39,924 nt of DNA from an uncultured beta proteobacterium (GTDB lineage Bacteria > Pseudomonadota > Gammaproteobacteria > Burkholderiales > SG8-39), in contig CADEDU010000068.1 in NCBI GenBank assembly GCA_902826155.1, forward strand, positions 1-39,924. The letters run 5' to 3'. Position numbers and translations under genes: made by a program. This document shows, one piece after another, positions 1-7,361 of this stretch. Every line of letters starts with the position of its first letter. The first letter of the stretch is position 1. Below the pieces are notes generated by a model, which made no database searches, was not told where the DNA came from, and saw only the letters and a list, made by a program, of their open reading frames with translations.

Positions 1-569
1 TGACGGTGCTGGCGGCCATGCCGGCCAAGATCCTGCTGACCGGTCTGTGCTTCTACCTGATGCCGCTGTACGTCACCGGCACCGGCGGCAGCCAGGCTCA
101 GGCCGGCCGCGCGCTGATGACCTACGGCGTGATGGTGGTGCTGCTGGCACCCATAGCCGCGCGCTGGGCCGCGACGCGCGAGCGCATGGAATGGCTGGTC
201 GGCGGCGGCCTGGTGCTGTCGGGGCTGGGCGGCATCGTGCTACTGGCCGGAGCCGACATGCCGCTGGTGTTCGCCGCCATGCTGCTGGTGGGTGCCGGCC
301 AGGCGCTGTCGATCTCGGCCCAGAGCGCCCTGGTGGCCGAGCACTGCGGCGCGGTCATCGGCGAGATGGGCGAGGGCGCCGTGTTCGGCGTGTACCGGCT
401 GCTCGAGCGCCTGGGCAACGCGGCCGGGCCGATGGTTGCCGCGGCCGTGGCCATGAGCTGGGGCTACCGGACCGGGTTCATCGCGCTCGGCGGCTTCGTC
501 TGCGCCTGTGGACTGCTCTTCGTGCTGGCCACGCGCAAGCCCGCCCAGCCGCTGCCGGTGCCGGCCTGA
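1..569 (+). CDS. MFS transporter, C-terminal part (5' end outside window)
   Basis: The reading frame is open from the left edge, so the gene begins upstream and only about the last 188 residues are present. They form roughly five to six hydrophobic segments separated by short basic loops (for example a loop rich in Arg and Glu around base 165-195), as expected for the second six-helix half of a major facilitator superfamily permease. A late Gly/Ala-rich segment containing ERLGNAAGP resembles the helix 10-11 region of drug- or metabolite-efflux MFS proteins. The substrate cannot be told. The stop lies 32 bases before the next gene on the same strand, so the two are probably co-transcribed. MFS identity is fairly safe from topology and loop style; direction of transport is unknown. 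Confidence 0.72.
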   Translation, partial: TVLAAMPAKILLTGLCFYLMPLYVTGTGGSQAQAGRALMTYGVMVVLLAPIAARWAATRERMEWLVGGGLVLSGLGGIVLLAGADMPLVFAAMLLVGAGQALSISAQSALVAEHCGAVIGEMGEGAVFGVYRLLERLGNAAGPMVAAAVAMSWGYRTGFIALGGFVCACGLLFVLATRKPAQPLPVPA

Positions 570-601
570 CCCACGCACCGATCCGGACACAGGAAACCGA
601 C

Positions 602-1654
602 ATGAGCTCGAACTTCAACCGCCGTCAATGGCTGGGTGCCGCCCTGGGCGGCGCCGTCGTCCCCGCCGCAGCCCCTGCCGTCGCAGCGGCGCCGCCGGCC
701 GCACGCGACCCCCGGCGCCCGTTCAACATCTACGCGATCACCTTCCGCGGCATGACCGACGTCGAGAAGGGCTTCGAGGAGTACTTCGCCGCGCGCAAGA
801 TCCCGGTGCAGATCACCTACCGCGACCTCAACCGCGACGCGGGCCGCATGGCCGGGTTCCTGGACGAGATCCGCGGCATGCGCCCGGACCTGGTGTACGC
901 CTGGGGCACCTCGGTCACGCTGGGTGTCGTGGGGCCGCACGACGCGGTGGTGCGCGGCAAGCACGTGACCGACATTCCGGTGGTCTTCACGCTGGTGGCC
1001 GCGCCCGTGCAGGCCAAGATCGTGCCCGACCTGGCGAGCTCGCGGCGCAACCTGACCGGTGTCACGCATGTCGTGCCCACCGAAGCGCAGGTCCGGGCCA
1101 TCCGGTCCTACCGTCCGTTCCAGACGCTGGGCGTGATCTACACGCCGACCGAGCAGAACTCGGTGGTGGTGATCGACGAGCTGCGCAAACTCGGTCGCGA
1201 AAAAGGCTTCACCACGGTCGAGCGCACCTTCCGGCTCGACGCCAACCGCAAGGTCACGCCGGAGAGCGCGGCCGAACTCGTTCGCGAATTGAAGGAATCG
1301 CGCGCGCAGTGGCTGTATCTGCCACCCGACAGCTATCTGGGCACCATCGCGCAGGACGTGATCATCCCGATGGCGCTGGAGATGGGGCTGCCGACGTTCG
1401 CCTCGACCGAACAGCTGATGGAAGCCGGCGCGCTCACCGGTCTGGTCAGCCGTTATCACACCGTCGGACAGTTCACCGCGTACAAGGCGGAGCAGATTCT
1501 CGTCGGCAAAGTCGCCCCGGCCGACATTCCGATCGAGACACTCAAGCGCTTCTCGTTCCAGATCCGCATGGATGTCGCCGAGAAACTGAAGTTTCCGCCG
1601 CCGCTGCCGATGCTCAACTACGCCGAGCTGATCGGCACGAGAGCAAAACCATAA
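602..1654 (+). CDS. ABC_sub_bind family periplasmic substrate-binding protein (TrpX/YtjP type), orphan
   Basis: 350 residues starting at the ATG that follows an AGGAAA ribosome site; an upstream extension of the frame is a shadow of the MFS gene. The leader has Asn-Arg-Arg-Gln-Trp-Leu-Gly followed by an Ala-rich hydrophobic stretch to about residue 33, a good twin-arginine signal, so the protein is probably folded before export. The mature part has the two-lobe pattern of the ABC_sub_bind family, with stretches such as RPDLVYAWGTSVT, DIPVVFTLVAAPV, LGVIYTPTEQNS and MGLPTFASTEQLMEAGAL. Family members bind amino acids or aromatic compounds for ABC importers, but no ABC permease or ATPase lies nearby. 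Its neighbours are an MFS permease and a c-di-GMP response regulator, so it may act as a ligand sensor (inference). Confidence 0.85.
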   Translation: MSSNFNRRQWLGAALGGAVVPAAAPAVAAAPPAARDPRRPFNIYAITFRGMTDVEKGFEEYFAARKIPVQITYRDLNRDAGRMAGFLDEIRGMRPDLVYAWGTSVTLGVVGPHDAVVRGKHVTDIPVVFTLVAAPVQAKIVPDLASSRRNLTGVTHVVPTEAQVRAIRSYRPFQTLGVIYTPTEQNSVVVIDELRKLGREKGFTTVERTFRLDANRKVTPESAAELVRELKESRAQWLYLPPDSYLGTIAQDVIIPMALEMGLPTFASTEQLMEAGALTGLVSRYHTVGQFTAYKAEQILVGKVAPADIPIETLKRFSFQIRMDVAEKLKFPPPLPMLNYAELIGTRAKP

Positions 1655-1721
1655 ACGCAGCAGGCAACACAAGACACAACACGCGGCCGAACGATCGGCC
1701 ACCATTCCCAGGGAGCGACAA

Positions 1722-3866
1722 ATCGGTACCGCGCACTCACTTGTCGACAAGCCGCGCGTCGTCATCGCGGATGACGATGGTACGGTGCGCATGGTCGCCT
1801 GCCTCGCCATGGAGCGCGCGGGCTTCGAGGTGATCGAGGCCGCCGATGGCGTAGCCGCGCTCGAGGCGATCGAGCGCGTGGCACCCGATCTGGTGCTGCT
1901 CGATGTGACCATGCCGGGCATGGATGGCTTCACCGCATGCGCGTTGTTGCGCCAGATGCCGCATAGCGAGCGCATCCCGGTCATCATCATCACCGGCCTG
2001 GATGACACCGATTCGATCGAGCAGGCGTACCAGGCGGGCGCCACCGATTTCGTCATCAAGCCGATCAACTGGGTGGTGCTGCGCCATCGCGTGCGCTACA
2101 TCATGCGCGCGAGCAAGGCGCTGAACGAGGCGTGGGAGAACCAGGAACGGCTCTCCAATGCGCAACGCGTGGCCGAGCTGGGCGATTGGGAGTGGGATCT
2201 GAAGCGCGATCGATTCCGCGCCTCGACCCAGGTGTACCGGATGCTGGGCAAGTCCGATGAGTATCTTCTGGCCAGCCCGACCGCGATGCTGGAGCACGCG
2301 CACCGCGACGACGTCGAGCGGGTGCGCGATGCGCTCGATTCGGTGGCCGAGCGCGCGCAATCGCTCACGCTCGATCACCGGATCGTGTCGGCCGACGGCA
2401 AGGTGCGCTTCGTGCATCACCTGCTCGAGCCGGCGCGCGTCGACGATCAGGGGCGGGCCACGCGCGTCATCGGCACGATTCAGGACATCACCAAGCGCAA
2501 GCAAAGCGAGGAGCGGATCCGTCAGCTCGCGTACTTCGATGCGCTGACCGGTCTGCCGAATCGTCTGCTGTTCAACGAACAGGTTCGCAACGCATTGTCG
2601 CACGCGGCACGTAGCGCGGCCAAGCTCGCGGTGATGTTCGTCGACCTCGACGGCTTCAAGCGCGTCAACGACACGCTCGGCCACGATGCCGGCGACGAAC
2701 TGCTCAAGACCGTTGCATCACGGGTTGCCACCTCGGTGCGCGCCACCGATACGGTCAGTCGCGGCGAAGCGGAGCAGGCCAGCCACAGCGTGGCACGCCT
2801 GGGCGGTGACGAATTCGTGGTGTTGCTTGGCGAGTTGGCCCAGCCCGAGGACGCCGCGGTCATCGCGCGTCGCATCTTGCAGGTGCTCACCGAACCGGTG
2901 CGGGTCGCCGGCCAGGAGATCGTCGTCTCGTGCAGCATCGGCATCGCGGTCTATCCCGATGACAGCGAGACGGCTGAGTCGCTGCTGATGAACGCCGACG
3001 TCGCGATGTATCGCGCCAAGGCACGTGGCCGCAACACATTCCAGTTCTACGATCGATCGATGAACGCCATGGCGCGTGAACGCCTCGCACTCGAGGCTTC
3101 GCTTCGCCACGCGCTGGAGCGCGAGGAGCTGGAGCTGCGCTTCCAGCCGTGTGTGGATTTCCGGAGCGCGGCCGTCATCGGCGTTCAGACGCACCTGTTC
3201 TGGCATCACCCGGAACGCGGCATCACACCGGCCGAGGAATTCGTCGACGTCGCGCGCCAGGCGCAGCTGCTGTTCCCGATCGAACTGTGGATGCTGCAGA
3301 CCAGCTGTCGAGTAGCCAAGGCATGGCGATCGGCCACCGGCCGTGGGCTGGTGATTGGCAACAAGTTGTCGGGCACTTTCCTGCGGCGCTCCGAGGCGGT
3401 GCCGGCGATCGAGCGACTGCTGGCCGAGTCGCAACTCGACCCGCGCATGCTCGAGATCCAGGTGGCGGCGCACGATTTCGTCGGCGAGATCGAGACGCTC
3501 GAGCGTGCCATTGGCCGGCTGCGCGAACTGGGCGTGCGCTTCGCGGTGACCGAGTTCGGTGCCGAATCGACCTCGCTCGCGCAACTCAAGCGGCTGAAGA
3601 TCGAACGGCTGCGCATCGCGCCGTCGTTGGTGCGAAACGTCGTGAGCGATGGTGACTCCGCGGCGATCTGCGGTTCGATTGTCGCGCTGGCACGTGCGCT
3701 TGGCCTGTCGACGCTGGCCGAAGGGGTCGAATCCGCAGTGCAGTACGATTTGTTGCGTCAGCTCGGTTGCAACGCCTACCAGGGACCGCATTTCCGCGCG
3801 GCTCTGGGCGCGCAAGAGATTCGCGCGCTGCTCGCCGACATGGGCGAGAGCGCAGAAGTCAGCTGA
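1722..3866 (+). CDS. REC-PAS-GGDEF-EAL response regulator with degenerate EAL domain
   Basis: Numbered from the ATC at 1722 the protein has 714 residues. REC domain (about 12-130): acidic pocket D17-D19, phospho-acceptor D61 in LVLLDVTMPG, T91 and K113. PAS domain (about 148-260, starting near AELGDWEWD). GGDEF domain (about 268-440) with intact GGDEF at 361-365, so diguanylate cyclase activity is likely. EAL domain (about 455-705) is degraded: the EAL signature reads QTH, DDFG reads TEFG, KID reads RIA and the EITE region reads QVAAHD, while AEGVE and the QG motif remain; phosphodiesterase activity is unlikely. The first ordinary start, GTG 1785, would remove the REC acidic pocket, so ATC 1722, preceded by AGGGAG, is preferred. 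It follows the binding-protein gene by 67 bases. No partner histidine kinase is visible. Confidence 0.85.
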   Translation: MGTAHSLVDKPRVVIADDDGTVRMVACLAMERAGFEVIEAADGVAALEAIERVAPDLVLLDVTMPGMDGFTACALLRQMPHSERIPVIIITGLDDTDSIEQAYQAGATDFVIKPINWVVLRHRVRYIMRASKALNEAWENQERLSNAQRVAELGDWEWDLKRDRFRASTQVYRMLGKSDEYLLASPTAMLEHAHRDDVERVRDALDSVAERAQSLTLDHRIVSADGKVRFVHHLLEPARVDDQGRATRVIGTIQDITKRKQSEERIRQLAYFDALTGLPNRLLFNEQVRNALSHAARSAAKLAVMFVDLDGFKRVNDTLGHDAGDELLKTVASRVATSVRATDTVSRGEAEQASHSVARLGGDEFVVLLGELAQPEDAAVIARRILQVLTEPVRVAGQEIVVSCSIGIAVYPDDSETAESLLMNADVAMYRAKARGRNTFQFYDRSMNAMARERLALEASLRHALEREELELRFQPCVDFRSAAVIGVQTHLFWHHPERGITPAEEFVDVARQAQLLFPIELWMLQTSCRVAKAWRSATGRGLVIGNKLSGTFLRRSEAVPAIERLLAESQLDPRMLEIQVAAHDFVGEIETLERAIGRLRELGVRFAVTEFGAESTSLAQLKRLKIERLRIAPSLVRNVVSDGDSAAICGSIVALARALGLSTLAEGVESAVQYDLLRQLGCNAYQGPHFRAALGAQEIRALLADMGESAEVS

Positions 3867-3903
3867 ACGGTTCGGGCACCTCGGTCTGCTGCGGTCTGCA
3901 GGA

Positions 3904-3918
3904 TCGGGCCACGCCCGA
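3904..3918. terminator. Short hairpin between convergent genes
   Basis: TCGGGC, a three-base loop, then GCCCGA form a perfect 6-bp stem in the 62-base gap between the GGDEF-EAL gene and the convergent hydrolase gene. There is no T-tract on either side, so at most it is a weak or Rho-assisted stop. Low confidence. Confidence 0.3.
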
Positions 3919-3928
3919 CGCGCGCTGC

Positions 3929-5551
3929 CTAGAAACCGATCGCCGCGCCGTCGCTGCGAGGATCGGCGCCACCGATGCGCATCCCGCTTTGCGTATCGAT
4001 CGTGATGCCGTGACAGTGACCGGCGAGCTCTTGCCATGCAGGCCAACGATTAAGCACGTGACCGCGTCGTTCGAGCTCGATGAGCGTCGATGGCGCAAAC
4101 CGCGCCTCGATGTTGAGCAGGTCGCGCGGCTCGCCTAGAGCGAACCGACCCGAGAGCCAACGCGGCATCTCCAGCGCCTGCTGGATGTCGAGCCCGTAGT
4201 CGAGCATCGCCACGTAGGTCTGCAGGTGGATCTGCGGCTGGCCATCGGCACCCATGCATCCCAGCACGTGACGCAACTCGCCTTCCCGGAACGCGAGCGA
4301 GGCGATCAGCGTGTGCAACGGTCGCTTGCCGGCTTCGAGTCGGTTGGGATGCTGCGGATCGAGCGAGAAGTAGGCGCTGCGATTCTGCAGCATCACGCCG
4401 GTTGGGCCGACCATTTCGCCCGAGCCGAACACGCCGTACAGACTGTGAATCAGTGAGGCGGCATTGCCTTGGGCGTCGACCACGCCGATAAACACCGTGT
4501 CGCCGCGCAGCGTGCCGTAGGAGGGCACCTTGTCCCACGGCAGCGTGCGACTCGGATCGATCAGCGCGCGGCGCTCCGCAGCGTAGGGCTTGGAGATCAG
4601 GTGCGCCATCGGCACGTGTGCGAACGAAGGATCGGCGAGCAACCGGTCGCGATCGTGATAGGCGATCTGCTTGGCCTGCACCAGATGGTGGATGTGATCG
4701 GGCCCGAGAAACTCCCAACGCGACACGTCGTAGTGCTCCAGGATATTGAGCATCTCCAGCACCGTGAAACCTTGAGTCGGGGCCGGTGTCTCGAAGATCT
4801 GGTGATCGCGGTAGGTGCTGCTGATCGGATCGGCCCAGCGCGAGTGCTGCGCCTGAAAATCGCGCTCGGTGAAAAAGCCGTTGTGGTCGCGCGCATAGTG
4901 GGCGAACGCGCGCGCCACCTCTCCCGCGTAGAAGCCGGATCGTCCCTGCGCCGCGACCGTTTCCAGGGTTCGTGCGAGGTTGGCGTTGACCAGACGGGTG
5001 CCGGGGCGGGGTGGCTCGCCCTCGGGCATGAAGACGGCGCGCGCGGTGTCGTTCAGAACACCCTGCTGAGCGGTGACCGCGATCCAGTGCGCGAGCCGCT
5101 TCGTGACCGGAAAGCCTTCGCGCGCGAGCGTGATCGCGGAGGTCAGTACTCGTTCGAGGGGCACGCGGCCGAACTGATCATGCGCCGTGGTCCAGCCGTC
5201 GACCGCACCGGGTACGGTCAACGTCGCGGGCAGCGGGCCGCGAAACGGGATCTCCTTGAGGCCGCGCTGCTCGAACCAGCCGATCGCTGCGCTTTCGGCT
5301 GCGCATCCGGCGGCGTCGAGATAACGCACGGTTCGAGTCGAGGCATCGTAGATCAGCCAGAACGCATCGCCGCCGAGGCTGGTCATGTGCGGATAGATCA
5401 CCGACAGCGCGGCGCTCGTGGCGATGGCAGCGTCGACTGCGTGGCCGCCGTGCTTCAGTACTTCCACACCCGCTACGGATGCGAGCGAATGTGGAGATAC
5501 CACCATGGCATGCGGCGCCATGGTGGCGGGGCGTCCGGTGTCGATGATCAT
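3929..5551 (-). CDS. Gamma-glutamyltransferase-like Ntn hydrolase, cytoplasmic (YwrD-type)
   Basis: 540 residues without a signal peptide. The order GGDAFWLIYD, then PGAVDGW, then the self-cleavage site G-D-T352 followed by VDAQGNAASL and GSGEMVGPTGVML, matches the gamma-glutamyltransferase family, in which the precursor is cut so that Thr becomes the N-terminal nucleophile of the small subunit. The pocket differs from true glutathione-cleaving enzymes: the arginine motif (R-E-x-A-P) that binds the glutamyl alpha-carboxylate is absent (LDAAGCAAESA instead), and the paired serines after K-R-P-L are replaced by His-Thr. It is therefore better called a GGT-like acylase or amidohydrolase of unknown substrate. 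Last gene of the long minus-strand run, 61 bases after the lyase gene. No strong ribosome site is seen before the first ATG; the ATG ten codons later is an alternative. Confidence 0.85.
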   Translation of the reverse strand: MIIDTGRPATMAPHAMVVSPHSLASVAGVEVLKHGGHAVDAAIATSAALSVIYPHMTSLGGDAFWLIYDASTRTVRYLDAAGCAAESAAIGWFEQRGLKEIPFRGPLPATLTVPGAVDGWTTAHDQFGRVPLERVLTSAITLAREGFPVTKRLAHWIAVTAQQGVLNDTARAVFMPEGEPPRPGTRLVNANLARTLETVAAQGRSGFYAGEVARAFAHYARDHNGFFTERDFQAQHSRWADPISSTYRDHQIFETPAPTQGFTVLEMLNILEHYDVSRWEFLGPDHIHHLVQAKQIAYHDRDRLLADPSFAHVPMAHLISKPYAAERRALIDPSRTLPWDKVPSYGTLRGDTVFIGVVDAQGNAASLIHSLYGVFGSGEMVGPTGVMLQNRSAYFSLDPQHPNRLEAGKRPLHTLIASLAFREGELRHVLGCMGADGQPQIHLQTYVAMLDYGLDIQQALEMPRWLSGRFALGEPRDLLNIEARFAPSTLIELERRGHVLNRWPAWQELAGHCHGITIDTQSGMRIGGADPRSDGAAIGF

Positions 5552-5612
5552 GATCGGTGAATTCGATGGAAAGGACGAGCGTAGCGCATGTCAGGCTCGC
5601 CCCCGCTGCCAC

Positions 5613-6482
5613 TCACGATGCGCGTTGGGCGATTGCCTCTGCCAGCGCGACCTGGCGTTGAGCGGCAACGACGTGCAGATTCTCGACCAGCCGGCCATCC
5701 ACCACGACTACCCCGCGACCGGCGCGGCTCGCCTCCTCATGCGCGGCGATGACACGGTGCGCCCACGCGATCTCGGCCGCGCTCGGGGCAAACACTTCAT
5801 TCGCGGCGGCGATCGTTCTCGGGTGGATCAGCGTCTTGCCGTCGAAGCCGAACTCGCGTCCCTGCACGCAGGATGCAGCGAAGCCGGCGTCGTCTTCGAG
5901 ATCGAGATGAACGCCATCGAGAATCGCCAGATCGTACGCACGTGCGGCAAGCAGGCACAGCCCGAGGCTGGTGATCATCGGCAGGCGCATCGCGGTGTGA
6001 CTGGCGCGCAGATCCTTCGCCAGATCGCTCGTACCCATCACCAGCACTGCCAGGCGCCCGCCGGATGCGGCGATCGGTTCGGCATGCAGCACGCCCTTCG
6101 GTGTTTCGAGCATGCACCACAGCGCCATCGAATCGGGCGCGCCGACTTCGCGCATCAGCGCGGCGGCTTGGTGCACCTGCGTGGCGTGCTCGACTTTCGG
6201 CAGCAGAATCGCGTCCGCGTCAGCGGCGCAAGCCGCCTGCAGATCGGCGCGGCCCCATTGCGTATCGAGTCCATTGATACGCACCACGCGCTCACGTGGT
6301 CCGTAACCGCCTTGCTTCAAGGCGTGGACGACGTTGAGGCGCGCCTGCTCCTTGGCATCCGGTGCGACGGCGTCTTCGAGATCGAAGATCAGTCCGTCGG
6401 CCGCCAGTGTGCGGGCCTTGTCGAGTGCGCGTGCGTTCGCGCCCGGCATGTAGAGCACGGAGCGGCGGGGCCGTACGTTCAC
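5613..6482 (-). CDS. HpcH/HpaI-family CoA ester lyase (CitE-like)
   Basis: 289 residues from a GTG whose ribosome site (GAGG) includes the last bases of the stop of the preceding SMP-30 frame; a longer frame to 6581 only reads into that gene. TIM-barrel landmarks are present in order: RSVLYMPGANARAL, FDLEDAV with the metal-binding acidic pair, a substrate-binding Arg in VVRINGLDT, LLPKVEH, the Glu in MLETPKG, LVMGTSDLAKDL and GKTLIHPRTI. Family members cleave or hydrolyse beta-hydroxyacyl-CoA thioesters such as citryl-, malyl- or citramalyl-CoA, giving an acetyl or propionyl unit and a keto acid. No CitD or CitF subunit is nearby, so it is a stand-alone CitE-like enzyme. It could act late in the catabolic route of this operon (inference). 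Confidence 0.86.
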   Translation of the reverse strand: MNVRPRRSVLYMPGANARALDKARTLAADGLIFDLEDAVAPDAKEQARLNVVHALKQGGYGPRERVVRINGLDTQWGRADLQAACAADADAILLPKVEHATQVHQAAALMREVGAPDSMALWCMLETPKGVLHAEPIAASGGRLAVLVMGTSDLAKDLRASHTAMRLPMITSLGLCLLAARAYDLAILDGVHLDLEDDAGFAASCVQGREFGFDGKTLIHPRTIAAANEVFAPSAAEIAWAHRVIAAHEEASRAGRGVVVVDGRLVENLHVVAAQRQVALAEAIAQRAS

Positions 6483-6492
6483 CGGGGGTGCC

Positions 6493-7339
6493 TCAGCAAC
6501 GCTGTGCGCCGGTCGTGCCCACATACACCGCGTAGAGCGAAGTCGTGGCGGCGATGAACAAACGGTTCCTCTTCGCGCCACCGAAGCACAGGTTCGATAC
6601 CACCTCGGGGACCTTCACCTTGCCGATCAGCATTCCATCCGGCGCGAGAACGTGTACGCCATCCCCGGCGCCTGCCGTCTGCGCCGACATCGAACACCCG
6701 GATATGGCGGTTGCCGTTCGGATCGTGCGAGATGCTGGAGTCGGCGACGTACAGCCGGCTCTCGTCGGGGGAGAAACAGATGCCGTTCGGGCGCACGAAG
6801 TCATCGGCCACCACCTTCAGCGAGCCATCCTTCGGATCGAGTCGATAGACGTTGCACGCACCGATCTCGCTCTCGCCTTTGTGCCCTTCATAGTCGTTGA
6901 GCAGGCCGTAGGGCGGATCGGTGAACCAGATCGAGCCATCGGACTTCACCACGGCATCGTTGGGAGAGTTGAGCCGCTTGCCCTCGTAGCGATCGGCCAG
7001 CACCGTGATCGAACCGTCGAATTCGGTACGCGTTACGCGCCGCCCGCCGTGCTCGCAGCTGATCAGCCGCCCTTCGCGATCGCGGGTGTTGCCGTTGGCG
7101 AAGTTCGACGGTCGGCGAAACTCGCGGCAACCCAGACCGTCCACCCACTGCATCTGCCGATCGTTGGGCAGGTCGCTGAACACCAGCGTCTGCGTGTCGG
7201 CGAACCAGGCTGGCCCTTCGGCCCAGCGGCTGCCGGTCCACAACCGCTCGACCCAGGCGTTGGGCTGCGCAGCGATGCGAAAGCGCGAATCGAGTACTTC
7301 GAAATAGCTGCCGAGTTTGGGCGGATCGTAGGAGGTCAT
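6493..7339 (-). pseudogene. SMP-30/gluconolactonase-family lactonase, broken by internal deletion and frameshift
   Basis: The first 222 or so residues read cleanly as an SMP-30 beta-propeller (RWAEGPAWFAD, NGNTRDREGRLISCEHGGRRV, LNSPNDAVVKSDGSIWFTDPPYG, RPNGICFSPDES, HIRVFDVGADG). At about 6669-6676 the frame stops matching. The true C-terminus continues in another frame from AGDGVHVLAPDG through VPEVVSNLCFGG and ATTSLYAVYVG to a stop at 6493. As remembered, intact relatives have about 30 residues between the two parts, including the region with the metal-ligand Asp (PDG-x3-D-x2-GN). Here they are missing and the junction is out of frame. The product would be a truncated, metal-site-less protein with a nonsense tail. 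An assembly error cannot be excluded, but a single-base error would not explain the missing segment. It lies 22 bases after the monooxygenase gene. Confidence 0.85.
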
Positions 7340-7361
7340 GGTCGCTGGTGTGAGCGGCGCT

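Noticed and set aside
464..2068. Long open frame (534 codons) on the minus strand opposite the binding-protein and response-regulator genes
   Set aside because: Composition is Arg/Val/Gly/His-rich without domain features, it runs antisense to two clear genes, and it has no ribosome site. It is a GC-rich shadow frame.
3120..3866. Active c-di-GMP phosphodiesterase
   Set aside because: Most EAL catalytic acidic residues are replaced.
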